From positions 744,001-808,000 of the forward strand of contig JAYKKR010000015.1 of assembly GCA_036971615.1 (NCBI GenBank): a DNA stretch of 64,000 nt. The letters run 5' to 3'. The notes below the pieces were generated by a model. That model worked only from the letters and a program-made list of their open reading frames with translations. It was not told where the DNA came from and ran no database searches. The first letter of the stretch is position 1, and each line of letters opens with the position of its first letter. Both the position numbers and the translations under genes were made by a program. Source of the DNA: Amyloporia xantha. Its lineage: Eukaryota; Basidiomycota; Agaricomycetes; Polyporales; Adustoporiaceae. Of the stretch, positions 11,428 through 23,159 are shown one piece after another.

Positions 11428-12815
11428 GTTTTTGGTGGACCTCTTTGGTTGGCAATCATGTCAATTTCCAAGGCTATCTGCATCACTTTGCGGACTACAA
11501 GCAGGCCTTGTAATATCACCTTTTAGCACACGGCTGGATGCGACTTCATGGGATCGTATATATATAACTAATCAAATCACATTATTATATCGTACGTATG
11601 TGCATGTCGAGGACCGACATGAAAGTGCGGCGTGCTGAACACCAGAAACAGGAATGCAGAGTAGTCCGATAGGTCGTCGAAGAGGAGTGGCTGGTTAGCG
11701 CCAGTGAAAAGAGAGGAATTGATTATCGGGGGGATTCGGTGGCTGCTACGTGCGCTTCGGCGTTGTTACTACATAATGTTATATCGTCTTGTGTACTCGA
11801 TAGGTAGTCCACAAAATCGATTTGAAGCTGCTATGTTGCCTAGAGAATCCTCGAAAGAACCCAGACTCAGATTGCAAGCTCAGCGCGCACTAAACTCTCG
11901 TCGAAATTCGTCCTCGGAAACTGAGCCCTGAGCCCTCACACAGTGAACGCCGGTGCTGGTTAGGGTCACCCAGTTGGCGGGTTGAATCACACTTCCACCC
12001 TGTGACTGGGTTAAACTCAGGCGGGTTAATTTGGAGTGACTTTTACCCTTGTCATTCAACCCCACTTCAGGGCTGTTTTCACCGCAAACGAAGATTTTGC
12101 ATGGTGAAAGCGGACATTTTTCGTGTTATTTTCACCATGTATGCGGGGGGTTAGGACAACCCGATATTAGCTGAAATAACCATGTAGATGGGCGAAAATT
12201 ACCCATATCTAAGGGTTGATTTCACCAGATTTCGTCCCCACAGTGTCAGACTCTGAGAAAAGGGGGAAAATGTTGATTCGAGGATGGGAGGGCGGCATTA
12301 TATACTGTACAGAGTGTAGAACACAGGACTTGAATTATGAAACAGAAGCTACAATACGACGGCTGCGTGCCCCAGGACACTGGAGAGAAAGAAAAACATA
12401 TGGTTTTGGAAGGTAAGCTGCTAAATAAGGAAAGACGTTCTGGGAGCCGAGTCGCCGGCACAAACGATGTAGGCTCGAGCTTCGGGCTTGGCTCGTCATC
12501 GGGCAATGTCTCAGCGGACTTGCGAAGTCTCGAGACGCGTCCTATTTGCTACGCAACCCGGCGCCCTCGGGAGCGGGACGTCGCCTCATTCGCTCGTCGC
12601 GCCTACGCCGTCCGACTTACCGCACTGTCCGCCTTCGCTTTCCACCGTCCGAGAGTCGAGGACTATGCTATCTAGAGGTTTGCGAGGTGAGTCCAAGAGG
12701 AAGTATAGAATGAAAGAAGAGAAGAGAAAATACAAGAAGGAACATAGCTCGATCGATCGCGTCTTCTATGCGTCAAACACGTTTCCCTTCCACATGTACA
12801 CCGAGTGAAGTATAC
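11428..12815. other. Non-coding stretch with a hairpin, no supported gene
   Basis: Open frames here (for example 11704-11931 and 12337-12808) show no domain and no consistent splice structure. GC content rises near 12480-12680, which could mark a small unrecognised gene, but nothing supports one. The segment 11940-12240 contains repeated TTCACC/GGTGAA motifs, including the hairpin listed separately. Confidence 0.3.
12077..12109. repeat. Short inverted repeat (hairpin)
   Basis: The left arm TTTCACC plus GCAAA (12077-12088) pairs with TTTGC and GGTGAAA (12096-12109), with a 2-nt bulge and a 7-nt loop. It lies in non-coding sequence rich in TTCACC words. Its role is unknown; it may be an end of an old repeat. 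Confidence 0.4.
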
Positions 12816-12818
12816 CAT

Positions 12819-13627
12819 CTAAGCATCAAGATCAAGGTGTTTCCGCAGACAAAGCACAACTGGGAATGCCAAATTGCAATTTTTATGACACAAACCTGTC
12901 CAGGGGCTATATGATTCCTGGTTTTTGAAAGACTGGATTGCTTCCAGTAGCCGCCTCTCTGTGTCCTGGATTTGTCTCGTCTGTCGATCTAGTTTCTGGT
13001 GCATAGATATGAGGGTTGCTGTCTGGGATCAGGAGTGGGTATGCTGTTCAATTAGTACGTCGGACGGTAAGTACTCACATCGAAGGATTGTCGCGCACTG
13101 TCCAGTGTATCGAGATGATTCTCGAGCATGCTTGCTATGCTGCTATGACGCAGAAAGCGTGCCAACACCTGCCGTCCTAGCTGTCCCTCAATTTCACTTT
13201 CAATTGTGTCTAGAGTCCTATTGAGCTCCAACGAGTCAAGAGGGCACGCGTGTGAGAACTATAGGAAGTCTTGCCTACGTTTTCAACGTCTCGAGGTTTC
13301 TCTTCAGTGCATCGTCGAGTATATCTTCGTCGTTGCTAACGATGCCCACGATATGCTGTGCTAGATCTGCAGCGCGCTTGGCGAGCCGCCGTCCACGATC
13401 TTTATCATTCTGTACTTTCTGTTCTCGCTCAGCGCGCTCTGTACCAGTAAGAAGATTCTACAACACACCTGGATCGTTTGCACAATATTGATGGCGCCGC
13501 ACAGAACTGGGTGCAAGAACGGCACGGCAGGTACCAAACTTGATACATCTTTCAATCCCTCAAGGGTGCATGTGATGTGTGCCAAAACGTCGGAACTGAA
13601 CCTTTTGTGATAGGACGGCGTTGACAT
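12819..13627 (-). pseudogene. MLKL_NTD-like helical-bundle gene, frame broken by 11 nt
   Basis: Four coding segments on the minus strand: 13627-13469, 13457-13279, 13217-13079 and 13022-12819. They encode MSTPSYHKRFSSDVLAHI, then a helix with VPAVPFLHPVLCGAINIVQTIQ, then AKRAADLAQHIVGIV, TLDTIESEIEGQLGRQVLARFL and a coiled coil (MHQKLDRQTRQIQDTERRLL). This order is typical of basidiomycete proteins with an MLKL_NTD-like four-helix domain, often the front end of NLR-type or kinase-type cell-death proteins. Here no effector or nucleotide-binding domain follows. Segments 1 and 2 are separated by only 11 nt (13458-13468), which reads GT..AG but is far too short for a spliceosomal intron. If it were removed the frame would give 226 aa. 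I read it as a decayed or mis-sequenced gene. The domain call rests on pattern only. Confidence 0.55.
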
Positions 13628-14640
13628 TGTCCAGGTGCAGGGATCACTGTGCACAACATGAGAGGGTTTTATACGTACATAACGCACCGATGAGATATCC
13701 AAGGCCTGCAAACAGACGTCGCCAGTACATGGAGCACATTACAGAAGCCAATATCGATGGCGGTGCACCAGCAGACATGGGCGCCAGATACTACGTCCGG
13801 AGTTGGCGTATCAGGATGGGTCTATGCGAGAGAAAGTAAGATATCCGATCGCCCCTTGACTTAGTACGGCGCAGATCAATCAAGACCCAGTTGAGTCTTT
13901 CGAGATTTCCAAAAAATCTCAGTGAATTGTTGCTACTCGGCAATGATCCGTTTTCTAGCATCTGCCTAGCGATTTGGTCGTTTGAGGAGAAAACCAGACA
14001 CAGTAGCACGGCCAGGCTTGGTCATTAAAGGGGGCGCGGCTTACGCATTGACACGGAGAGTTTCTCGACCGGCCTAGTGGATGGTTTACATGCATAGACA
14101 TGCGTCAGCCTGGATATCCTGTGTGCCGACGTACGTGTGGTTTGCATGTGTAGTGGACATAGGCGCTTAAGTTGGCGTCAAATTTAAACCACATTCTGAT
14201 TCTGCAGTCAAGCTCACTTAAGGCCCAAGTCCTCGGGATTACACTCCGTTCCGTCCCAGGCCGCAACACATACAATCAACTAAGGATCTGACGATAATGC
14301 ACAACAAAACTGTCTACGTTGAATGATACTGTAAAAATTAAAGAGTGTAAAACTCGTAATAATGCGTGCGCACGGTCAACACCATCACAAAGACATTGGC
14401 CAATCACCGTCACGCATCTCGATCCAGGTTGTCCCTAGCTGCAGGCCCCTCTGAGTGGCCTTAGTTCGGACTGGCACTAGGAGTCTAGGCCTTAGAAATA
14501 ACGATGTCATCGAGTATTCCCTGAGTTCCGAAAGTAGTTGCTCGGTTAGCTATAGCCTTTGTCTAGTACTTCCAGAGACATCTTCATGCGCCTCAGTCCT
14601 CGGGCGTAGCGAAAATGTATCTTCGAAGGAATTGGGTCCT

Positions 14641-14733
14641 GGCTCGAGCTTGAATTACGGGAAGAATGACCAGGACTCGGGTTCGGGTATGGCCCATTCC
14701 TCGCAGTTCGTTCTCACCCACCTTCTGAGACGA
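14641..14733. repeat. Partial duplicate of the disordered-protein gene tail
   Basis: This segment closely matches 15097-15200 in the same orientation, sharing TTGAATTACG, GAATGACCAGGACTCGGG and TATGGCCCATTCCTCGCAG. It lacks about 10 nt of that segment. The matching sequence is the 3' part of the neighbouring minus-strand gene, so this is a stray copy lying just beyond that gene. Confidence 0.6.
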
Positions 14734-15282
14734 ATTGTGTATAGTAAGTACATGGACCAAGCAGACCCCAATGGGCACTCGCGTACCGATTAATGAGAAC
14801 AACGTCTGCTCATTTATAGTGATGCATTTCTAAAGACATGTACGAACAGTAATGCGATCTAAAAACTAGTGTACAGAAGTCACACATCGAAAAAGTGAAA
14901 AACAAAGGTTCGACCCGACACGACTTCAACTCTTCTTTACTCCAGCCCCTGATACGCATAATCTGGTCCACCTCCAACGAGTCCGTTTCCTTGTTTCGAA
15001 GAGCCAGACGGTGTCGTTACGTTTTTGCGTGCATGCGTCCCAGAGAACAGAGCGGAGGCCATACTGGCATAGGTCCCACCCGAAGGGAACTGATCCTCGC
15101 TCAAACTTGAATTACGCGAAGAATGACCAGGACTCGGGTGCGGATATGGCCCATTCCTCGCAGTTCGGGCACCTCCGTTCTCACCCACCTTCTGAGACGA
15201 CGATGGCGAAGATCGGTACGGGTACTGACTCTGAGACGTCGTGCGCTGACGGCGAGCAAGTTCGGCCAAGCGATAGGCTTGT

Positions 15283-18200
15283 TCAGAGGGAGAATGGCTG
15301 GGTGTCGTATTCGGCGCGCGCGGGAAACAGGTCTGGATTGCGGCGTAGGATGCCATGTTCGTCGATCAGCCAAGCCGCTCGAGACCGTGGCTGTTCGGGC
15401 TCAGGTTCAACTGGGGTATTGTTGGGCGTAGGACCACCGACAGAACTTTCCGAAGCAGCCAGTGGTGAGGGTTTCTGAGGCGTGGCGAAATTCTCATGGA
15501 TAGATTGTGAGCTTGTTTGCGCCGGAAGAGTAGCAGCTGCCAATTTGATCCCTTCACGACGCGGCGACACATTACGTACTGGCGAAACATTCCTTGCTTG
15601 TCCGTTCTCCTGAACGACAGCGTGAACAGGAGTCTGCAGAGAGGCGACCAACTTGGACCTCCGCTCCAGTACGCTCATCAGATTGTCCGCAGAGACCGAG
15701 ACTGGGTGACGAGCTCCCACAACAGGAACAGCCTCAGCTAAAGATGGTAAGACGTCCGGCAGAGCACCAGTTGTGTCGCGAGGCTGTTGCCTATGCGGGC
15801 TTCTGTCCAAGTAAGGAGCATGTTTCCGTTCGCCAGAAGGCTTCATCTGCTCAGCGATTCCTATAGGACGGACTTCCCTTTGAGGGGTTCCAGACGATTG
15901 TAGCATCTGAGACGTAGAGGAAGCAAGCGTAGCAATGCCAGCGTTCGAATTACTATACGGCAAAGTGACTCCATCTGCACGAAGGTGAGATTGAGTCTGG
16001 GGAGAGCTTTTGGTCTAGAGTTGCCACAGAAGGAAGCGCACTAGGAGGCGAGACATCCACCGGACGAGACGAGACCTGAGCACGAGCCACAGCAGGAAGA
16101 TCGACAAACTGTGCAGGGGGACATCTAGCAGGTGCGAAGTCAGGCGCAACCGCAGGCGGCGTCGCAGCGTTGACAGCATGGAGCAAAAGCCCGTTGGTAA
16201 TAGCGGTGAGTTGGTCTATCACAGGCTGGGAGAGACCTCCGGACTGCATGGGTTCCTGAGCCTGAGCCTGTGGGACAAAATTTCCAGTATTCAGAGAATA
16301 TAGTGCACGGGCACTATTCATCGCAATCAGCTGATTTATCGCGTCTAAAGGAAGGCCACCATGTTGAGCAGAATTCTGAGCCGATGAAACAGTAGGAGCA
16401 GCGCTGGAAGGTATGATCGGAACGCCAGCATTCCGTGTGGCTCCTGGATCCACCAAGACGGTGGCTTGATCACGGATAGGATACGCGTGTGGTCCTGACG
16501 CAAGCGATCCGGCATCCGAATGGACCTTATTCGATGTCTGAGCCAGTGGTGGTTGGGCAGCTGAAACTTTTGTGTTCGTACGGGTATCCGTGACATGCTC
16601 GCGCCTGGGCGCAGTCTGAGGGCCGGAAAGTTTCTGCGCTTTCATGGATTCAATGAGAGTCTCGACTGCCATCTGCGCTTTCAGAGGCCCGAATAAATTA
16701 TCGACAGCTGCTTGTCCTGGCGGCTGCGATGCCGCAGTTGAGCGCGTAGGTGCAGATTCGCGCTCCTGACTAACGCGGCTACCTCTGCCTGCGCGGTTGC
16801 CCTTGCTGACGCGTCCCCGAGCCCTACCTCGGCCCCTCGGTCGCGATTGACGCTGTGGTTCGTCCGGCGCCATGGCCCAATTAGGTTTGTCCGCACTATG
16901 CGCGGTGCTCTTCGACGCCTCCCCATTATGGAGCCATTGTGCGTCGTCGGCGGGCGTAGCTAGGATATCAGGAACCTGATTCTTCGTCTCGAGATGGGCC
17001 GTGGAAGACAGATCTTCTTGGATAACTGTCTTGCCCTCGGATTCTATACAAACTTCAACAGTGCGCTCCCTTGACCGGGATAACGGCTGTTTCAGGATCT
17101 GGTCGGATAGCTCGGGATACTGCAAAGCGAGCTAGACAGAGAATATCATGGTTAAGATACCATCAGCGCCACCAGTATATGGAAACATACATTTGTGGCC
17201 TCAGCATATGTAGAGGGGCGAGGTATCCCGATAGGTTCGATAGTGTGCTTCCCAATATGAAGTGGGGCGGCACTGAGAGTAAAACCGACTTTTGCGCTGG
17301 TATCTGCCAATTGCACAGTCTTTCCAGCTGCTGACGTGGAGGGCTCCGACTCATGGAGTAAGAGGACTTCGTCACGTGGGATATCGAAAGAGACTGTTGG
17401 AGCGCAAGGTACTGTAGATGTCGTGGAAGGAGCTTCATTGCAAAGCTTGGAAACAGGAGCGCCTGATGTGGAAATGTTTATCTCCTCCAATGTATGAGGA
17501 TATGAAGACCCAAAAGAAGCGAAGGAGAGTTCATGACGGGTGTCTAGCACGTGAGCAGGAGTGGATACGAATGGTAGTGTGGAGGTAACCGACAAGCCAT
17601 CCTGTTGGCCACCTTCAACGTTGCTGCAGGTATGTAGGTTGCTCAATCCAGAGGGCGAAATGTGTTCGGGAGAAGTATCGCATTGTGCGTCCTGGACGTC
17701 GTGTGGACCGTCTGCTTTGTCAGGATCAAATACAGGTACAGATACGCATGGCCGTGTCGTGATATCGCTCGATGTAGAGATGTTGCGGGCAGGGCCTGGC
17801 TTTACCACAGGTATAGAAGCACCGAGGGCCGTCGCAGCATCGCACCGTTGGCTTAGGTTCTGCCTGTCAGCCTCTAGATGATGCCCATCGGAGACTTCGC
17901 CGGCAGAAGAAACCTGGTCAGCTACCGGAGTCGTCGGGGGAGTAGAAAAAATGCCTTCTTCCTGGTTATCCGCAGCGTCTGTCACATGTTCTGTTGATAC
18001 GGTTTCGACAACGCTGGAAGTGGGGGTCTCTAAAGGCAGCGTGGCAAGTGCTACTGGCGGAGATGAACGATCGTGGGGAATATCACTGGATATATGCGCA
18101 TTTGTTTCCATGGCAAGAGGCGTGTCGAACCCACGGAACGAGGACTGGCTGTCCTCCGATACGCTGAGATCACTGGCGTGACTGGAATCTGCGACATCAT

Positions 18201-18739
18201 GTCTTTGCCGTAAGTGCGAGTCCAGATCGCTGTGGGATTGCTCGACTATCGCTTCGAGCTTCATGTATGCATTGCTCTGGACGCTTTCGGCGGGTTCCGT
18301 AGTGAGGTATAAATTATCGGGTGTGTTGTTCTCATTGGGCACTTTGGGAGCCACCGCCTCCTAGGTAAATGCATAAGATGAGTACGCGTCATGAAATGCA
18401 TTCACCGTGTACGTACGGCTTCTGGGGGAGCTTTGCTCGATCCTTTCGACTCCTGTAAGCGGTAAAGGTAAAAAGGATTAATGAATCTGGCACGCTGTTC
18501 ACAAGTATGCAACGTACCTCAACGACAGGAGAAGAAATCTGATTCTCTCGCGCTGCCACTCGCGTGCTCCTCTGTAGGACGTGCAAACCGGCCGGCGGTT
18601 CGGGTGAAGGGACTCTCGACGTCGCAGCGGATCCACTGCGCGATTTTGAGCTAGAGCGTGAGGACGAACGTTTGCGAAACAGTGAGTTTTTGAAAACATT
18701 AGCGACCGCGTCAGGAATGAACGCTGCAGATGGTGCCAT
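15283..18739 (-). CDS. Large intrinsically disordered Ser/Pro/Thr-rich protein, function unknown
   Basis: Clear exons on the minus strand are 18739-18518 (starts MAPSAAFIPDAVANVFKNSL), 18452-18417 (12 codons), 18360-17191 (390 codons) and 17131 to about 16070. After that the frame must shift by a short intron ending near 15995 into LRADGVTLPYSNSNAG. That frame stops at 15283 after WLIDEHGILRRNPDLFPARA. A second frame in the same strand (SPSEQAYRLAELARRQ, stop at 14937) continues the same Ser/Pro-rich style, so the true C-terminus may lie at 14937. Composition is low complexity throughout, with a pair of similar Gln/Leu-rich segments (GGLPLDAINQLIAMNSARAL and GGLSQPVIDQLTAITNGLLL), an Arg/Gly stretch (RGRGRARGRVSKGNRAGRG) and no catalytic domain. 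I do not recognise the family. The exon structure at the 3' end is unresolved. Confidence 0.6.
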
Positions 18740-19421
18740 GTTGGCAACTCGCCGTAGAGGCACTGGGAGAGGATGGAGGAGGGTGTGAAGTTGAAAGCGG
18801 ACGCGGAAGACGTGAAGAGTTTGTTTTGTCGTTTGGACTTGAATGCGCCGAGAGGCCGATGCCGATTCAGACTGACATTGACAGCTGGCCTCGTCACAGC
18901 TGCCAGACGTCGCTCATCGTCGTCGCACGTGGTCACACATCGACGGTGTCCTTAACATTCATGCGTTGAGACAGAAACACGTACCAAACCATGTTTCTCA
19001 GCAAAGCAGGGCTGCCTGACATTCTTGTAGAGATCGCGCCAGTCTCCGAAGACTGGCAAGAACTCTCCAAACGCCAGGCCGACCTCCCAAAAAATACTTA
19101 GCGCAAGCCTCAAGGGCTGCAAGCCGTCGTATTGGGAGTGTATGTGACTGCAATACTGTGACAGAGGAGAGGGTGTCAGAGAAGACGGCTGCGACAAGTC
19201 GATTCACGTCACCTGCCTTATCTGGGCTGTCGTGGCTTCCCAGACTGCAGAGCGTCGATCGTCAGACGCGTCACCACAGAGCCACCAGAATAAATATACG
19301 CCAGCCTGAGCCAATCACATTGCGCTGCCAAGCCTTACTTTTACTACAACAAGCACCAGACCTAGATACGCCTATAAATCAGAATGAACGAGTCGAACAA
19401 TGGTCTTCCGCGTCAAAGCAA
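18740..19421. other. Intergenic region 5' of the disordered-protein gene
   Basis: Probable promoter of the minus-strand disordered-protein gene and 3' flank of the SDR gene. ORFs of 60-90 codons are present but none is convincing. Confidence 0.35.
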
Positions 19422-21126
19422 CTACACCGGACCCTGTGATGCGGCTCCGTTCTTCTCAGTCGTACCAGGAACAGATCCTTCTTCTGGACGACGACCGGAT
19501 ACCTTCACGAATCCATCCATAGCATAATCACATCCAGAGAGCTAAGAGTCATAAAATAGCGTTAATAGTCTTCAGAGAGAGGTAGTCATAGGCTCGCTCA
19601 CCCATTGACCAAAGTCCCTGATGAAGCTTGGGCACAACTGTAAGAAGGGCACAAAGTTCGCATAGAACGGCATATAGATAATGCGCGAGTGCTGTTCGTC
19701 CAGCGCAGTAATCACCGCTTTCGCAACGGTGATCGGAGGCAGGCTGGGCACCAGGAATCGATACCACCACGCAGTCGGAAGGCGCACTTTCGAGAACAGA
19801 GGTGTCATGACATGGCCCGCTACAATGAGTGTCGTACGGACGCCTGGTGTCTTATACTTGTGGTCTAGCTCATAACGCAGCGATTCATGGAGAGAGATGA
19901 GAGCGGCCTTTGACGCGTTGTAATCGGCTATAAGAGGCAGCATTTCAAAATAATGCCAAAATTATAAATGATGGCACGCACTCATTTGGGACATTCCAAC
20001 CATTCCCGCAACAGACGACATCGTGACCTATTGAAAAAGTAAGATACAGAGAATGCCAATAACAGAAACACAACGCACAATGTGTCCTTTCTTCTGCTCG
20101 ATCATCCCAGGCAGGAACGCCTTGAGCGTCCAGAATTGTGCGAGGGTATTCACAGAGAACGTTCTTATGTATCCGTGAGTAATTCCCTTTGGATCAAGTG
20201 AATGGAAAATATCTGCTTACTGCTGAATGTCCTCGGGAGCCAAGTCCAGCAGTGACTTTCCCTGGACAACACCAGCATTATTGATGAGAACGGTCGGGTG
20301 GCCAATCTGAGTAACAGCCAGCGTTTGTGATTGACATCGTAGTTATCTGTCTATCTTGATACGTACCTCTTCGATGATCTGCTTGGACACTGCTTGCACC
20401 TCCTCCCACTTCGACACATCGCATTTGTAGTAGTTAATATTATCTTCGGTTCCATCGCGCCATATGTCAGTGGCTCTCATTCAATCTATTTGACCACAAA
20501 GACGCACAGTTCTCAGTGACAATGGGCTTGACATCCAGCACGACGACAGTGACGTTGCGCACAGCGCAAGTGTTCGCGATAAGCTCCCCGATGCCGGACG
20601 AGCCTAATATGACCGCAACGACCTCAGACATTCGGAGATATGATGATACATACATAGCAATGGCACGCACCTCCAGTGATCACCACAATCTGCTCACCCC
20701 AGTCAAATGGCGCAGGCCCGAAGAGCAGGCTTCCCTGGTTCCTATACAGCCGGGAGTACCATTTTACGAACCCTTGCAGCACCGGCGTCAGTCGAATGCA
20801 GAACCACGAATGACTGGAGACTAGACTGAGAACTCACAAAACGCGGACACCGCCACGACGTATCCGGACGATATGAGGACCACCGGGTTGTACCATGGAA
20901 TGCCTTGGAAGACATAAAACAAGGGTATGAAGAACGTGAAGAACGGGCCTGCAAGTCGAGTGTGAGATTCCACTCTGAGAGGACCGTGCGCCCAGCGTCA
21001 TCGGTGTAGCAACGTCGTGCACTCACTCAAGATCGTGTGCATGACGACTTTGACTACGAGGTCGACATCGAACGCGTCGAAGACGAGCGAGACGTCTGAA
21101 ATCCCTCCGCGTGCGTCTGACTCCAT
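19422..21126 (-). CDS. Membrane-anchored short-chain dehydrogenase/reductase, RDH10/SDR16C-like (382 aa)
   Basis: Ten exons (21126-21027, 20948-20838, 20772-20671, 20603-20508, 20443-20367, 20306-20221, 20163-20079, 20027-19982, 19927-19602, 19541-19422) join perfectly into 1149 nt. The N-terminus holds two hydrophobic stretches (ILSPFFTFFIPLFYVFQG and NPVVLISSGYVVAVSAFW). They are followed by the Rossmann fold: VVITGGSSGIGE (TGxxxGxG cofactor motif), VVVLDVKP, YYKCDVSKWEEV, LINNAGVVQGKS, VTMSSVAG (catalytic Ser) and DYNASKAALISLHESL (catalytic YxxxK). All catalytic residues are present. By family this would oxidise or reduce a lipid-type alcohol or ketone with NAD(P)(H) at the ER or lipid droplets; the substrate is not predictable. 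The C-terminal exon adds a short tail. Start chosen at the ATG giving MESDARGGISD. Confidence 0.9.
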
Positions 21127-21910
21127 GATGCTGGTACTGTAGTAGTGAACCGGTATGTGTTGGCAGGGTGCGAGTGGAGAATGGGGCGGAAATGGGTATG
21201 CAAGGAACGGCAGGTGTGTACAGGCTCAACCTGTGGTAATGAAAGTCGAATGAACCTGACTGAGAGGCGAAGAAGTGAAAGCAGATCGAGCTCAGCACGG
21301 CCTTGCTGGTGGCTTGACAGAAGAAAGATGGTCGCCGTCTAGATTCTCTCCACGGGCGCGAAACTGCCGTTCGTGACTTTGACTGTTGGATGGAAGCTGT
21401 GTATCTTATCCCAGAACCTTTGAAACTATTTCTGTACACTATTCTACTGGACTGCCCAGATTGCAGACATGCCACTTGCTGATACAGCGTCCGTTTCACG
21501 ACAACATTTGGCGGATAATGGGCGCTTGATTCTATGATCAGAACTTGAGCTTGACTACTAGCTTCGTATGAGCCTTTTGTCTGCTGGGCTTCATCTATCT
21601 TGTAAGGTGATGCATTTTCCCGTTTCAAAAATATACCTGACCGTAACACTTTGCTAATTCAGAGTCCGTGCAAGTTCACTCCAAATATTCGACTCACGCG
21701 TCGATCATCATCTGTTCAAATCGTGTCCGTTTCCGATCATCTACATTCAGGGTCGGTCGTCCTCGACCACTCGGATCGACCGTGTTTCTGTTACAGACAT
21801 TACCCAGTGGAAGGGCTCTAAAGGTATGCCTAGTCGCTGCATTCATAAGAACACAGAGATATTGATAGCACAATCCTAAGTCAACTCGCCTTCGTCCAAG
21901 CTCGGACGTG
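21127..21910. other. Divergent promoter region between SDR and F-box-like genes
   Basis: About 780 bp between two divergent starts. It should hold both promoters. No TATA box or operator was identified with confidence. Confidence 0.35.
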
Positions 21911-22972
21911 ATGAGTCGTGTGTCTAGTCCAGATGATGTCGCTCCAGCTGCGGCACTTCTACCAGACCTACCGCTAGAGATCCTCATGCAGATCTTCGAG
22001 ACAACAGCCTCAATGTCTGTTCACTCTGCAGCCGCGATTGCGCTGGTCTCATCTTGGTCTCACAAGCTCATGCTCCCGTACCTCTTCCGCACAATAATAC
22101 ATCGCACAGCTCCTTTCACCCCCGCTCAACTGATCACTGCATCTCGCTCGTCTTCTCGCAACATCACATCGCGTTCGACGTTGCCCCCACATCTTGGCCG
22201 TTATGTCCGCAATTTGTGGACAGAGAGTATTGGAATAGCATCTCCTACAAGTGAGATGGACATATTTCAGGCATGCCCGTACGTCGAGCACGTAGCTCTT
22301 CCTTCTGCGGCTCTTCGAGCGCTATACATGTCCTGTCGAGCAGCCGGTTTGGGCGAGCATGATAAATCAGAGGCCGCATTTCCTTCGTCCGTCCGACAGA
22401 TCACGCTCATCACTCACACCCAACGCTACGAATGGCACTTCCTAGACGACCTTCGTGCGCCTAACAACACCTTGTTCCTGCACAACATCACGCACCTCCA
22501 CATGCTCGACATGCAAATCTCTGCATACGTCCCCCACGCCCGCCTCCCCAATCTGACGCATCTCGCTTTGCCCTACCTCGATCTCGGAGCTAATATATCC
22601 CAGGATCTCCTTCGTCTCCCGGACGGCACGCTGGAGCACCCCTCCTTGCGAGTGATCGTGCTGACAGTCAACGAGTCTAAATATCTGAATAATCCATGGT
22701 ATTTCGTCCCTCGTTTTTCGGGGACAGGCTCGATGCGCACGAATCACAATTCGCCCCGGGAGAGCTTTCGCATGCTCTTGATGCAGGCGCGGAGAAAGGA
22801 CGACCGCGTTCATGTGATATTGTCTCCATGCACGGGTCGAACCGCTTGTGAAGAGTGGGAGGCAGCAGCCAGAGGAGGTGAGAGCATTTGGGAGAAGGCG
22901 CAGCGGGTCATGCGGGATGACTCATATGGGATGCAACTGCCTGCTCTATATCATGTTAGAAATCACTCTTAG
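21911..22972 (+). CDS. F-box-like protein, single exon (353 aa)
   Basis: One uninterrupted frame from ATG at 21911. Near residue 18 the sequence LPDLPLEILMQIFETTASMS followed by AAAIALVSSWSHKLMLPYLF matches the pattern of agaricomycete F-box-like proteins (LPxEIL, then a VS-W region). The remainder contains leucine-patterned strands (ITHLHMLDMQISAYV, LPNLTHLALPYLDLG, HPSLRVIVLTVN) like a short, irregular leucine-rich repeat. Such proteins usually act as substrate adaptors of SCF ubiquitin ligases. The target is unknown. Single-exon structure is common in this expanded fungal family. Confidence 0.7.
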   Translation: MSRVSSPDDVAPAAALLPDLPLEILMQIFETTASMSVHSAAAIALVSSWSHKLMLPYLFRTIIHRTAPFTPAQLITASRSSSRNITSRSTLPPHLGRYVRNLWTESIGIASPTSEMDIFQACPYVEHVALPSAALRALYMSCRAAGLGEHDKSEAAFPSSVRQITLITHTQRYEWHFLDDLRAPNNTLFLHNITHLHMLDMQISAYVPHARLPNLTHLALPYLDLGANISQDLLRLPDGTLEHPSLRVIVLTVNESKYLNNPWYFVPRFSGTGSMRTNHNSPRESFRMLLMQARRKDDRVHVILSPCTGRTACEEWEAAARGGESIWEKAQRVMRDDSYGMQLPALYHVRNHS

Positions 22973-23159
22973 ATTAGTTCGCTGCGTACAATGTTCATGC
23001 TTTCCACCGCTTCGAAGGGCTCGTTTCACAGTGTATTTGATAACTTCCACCAAGCTTGGTTCCGATCTTCGTGTAGTCCTAGATATTGCATTATCCCGTG
23101 GCCTAAGTGCTAGCAATCATATCGATACTCCGCGGCCTTGCTGCTTGACAGTGGTGAAC

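Noticed and set aside
12488..12808. 106-codon frame in a GC-richer patch (MSQRTCEVSRRVLF from an internal ATG)
   Set aside because: Only local composition argues for it. The C-terminal half is low-complexity Lys-rich.
14880..14920. GGTTCGACCC considered as a tRNA box B
   Set aside because: No matching acceptor or anticodon arm can be folded around it.
18952..19207. Two overlapping minus-strand frames of 69-81 codons 5' of the disordered-protein gene
   Set aside because: No motif and no conservation signal. Most likely part of the promoter region.
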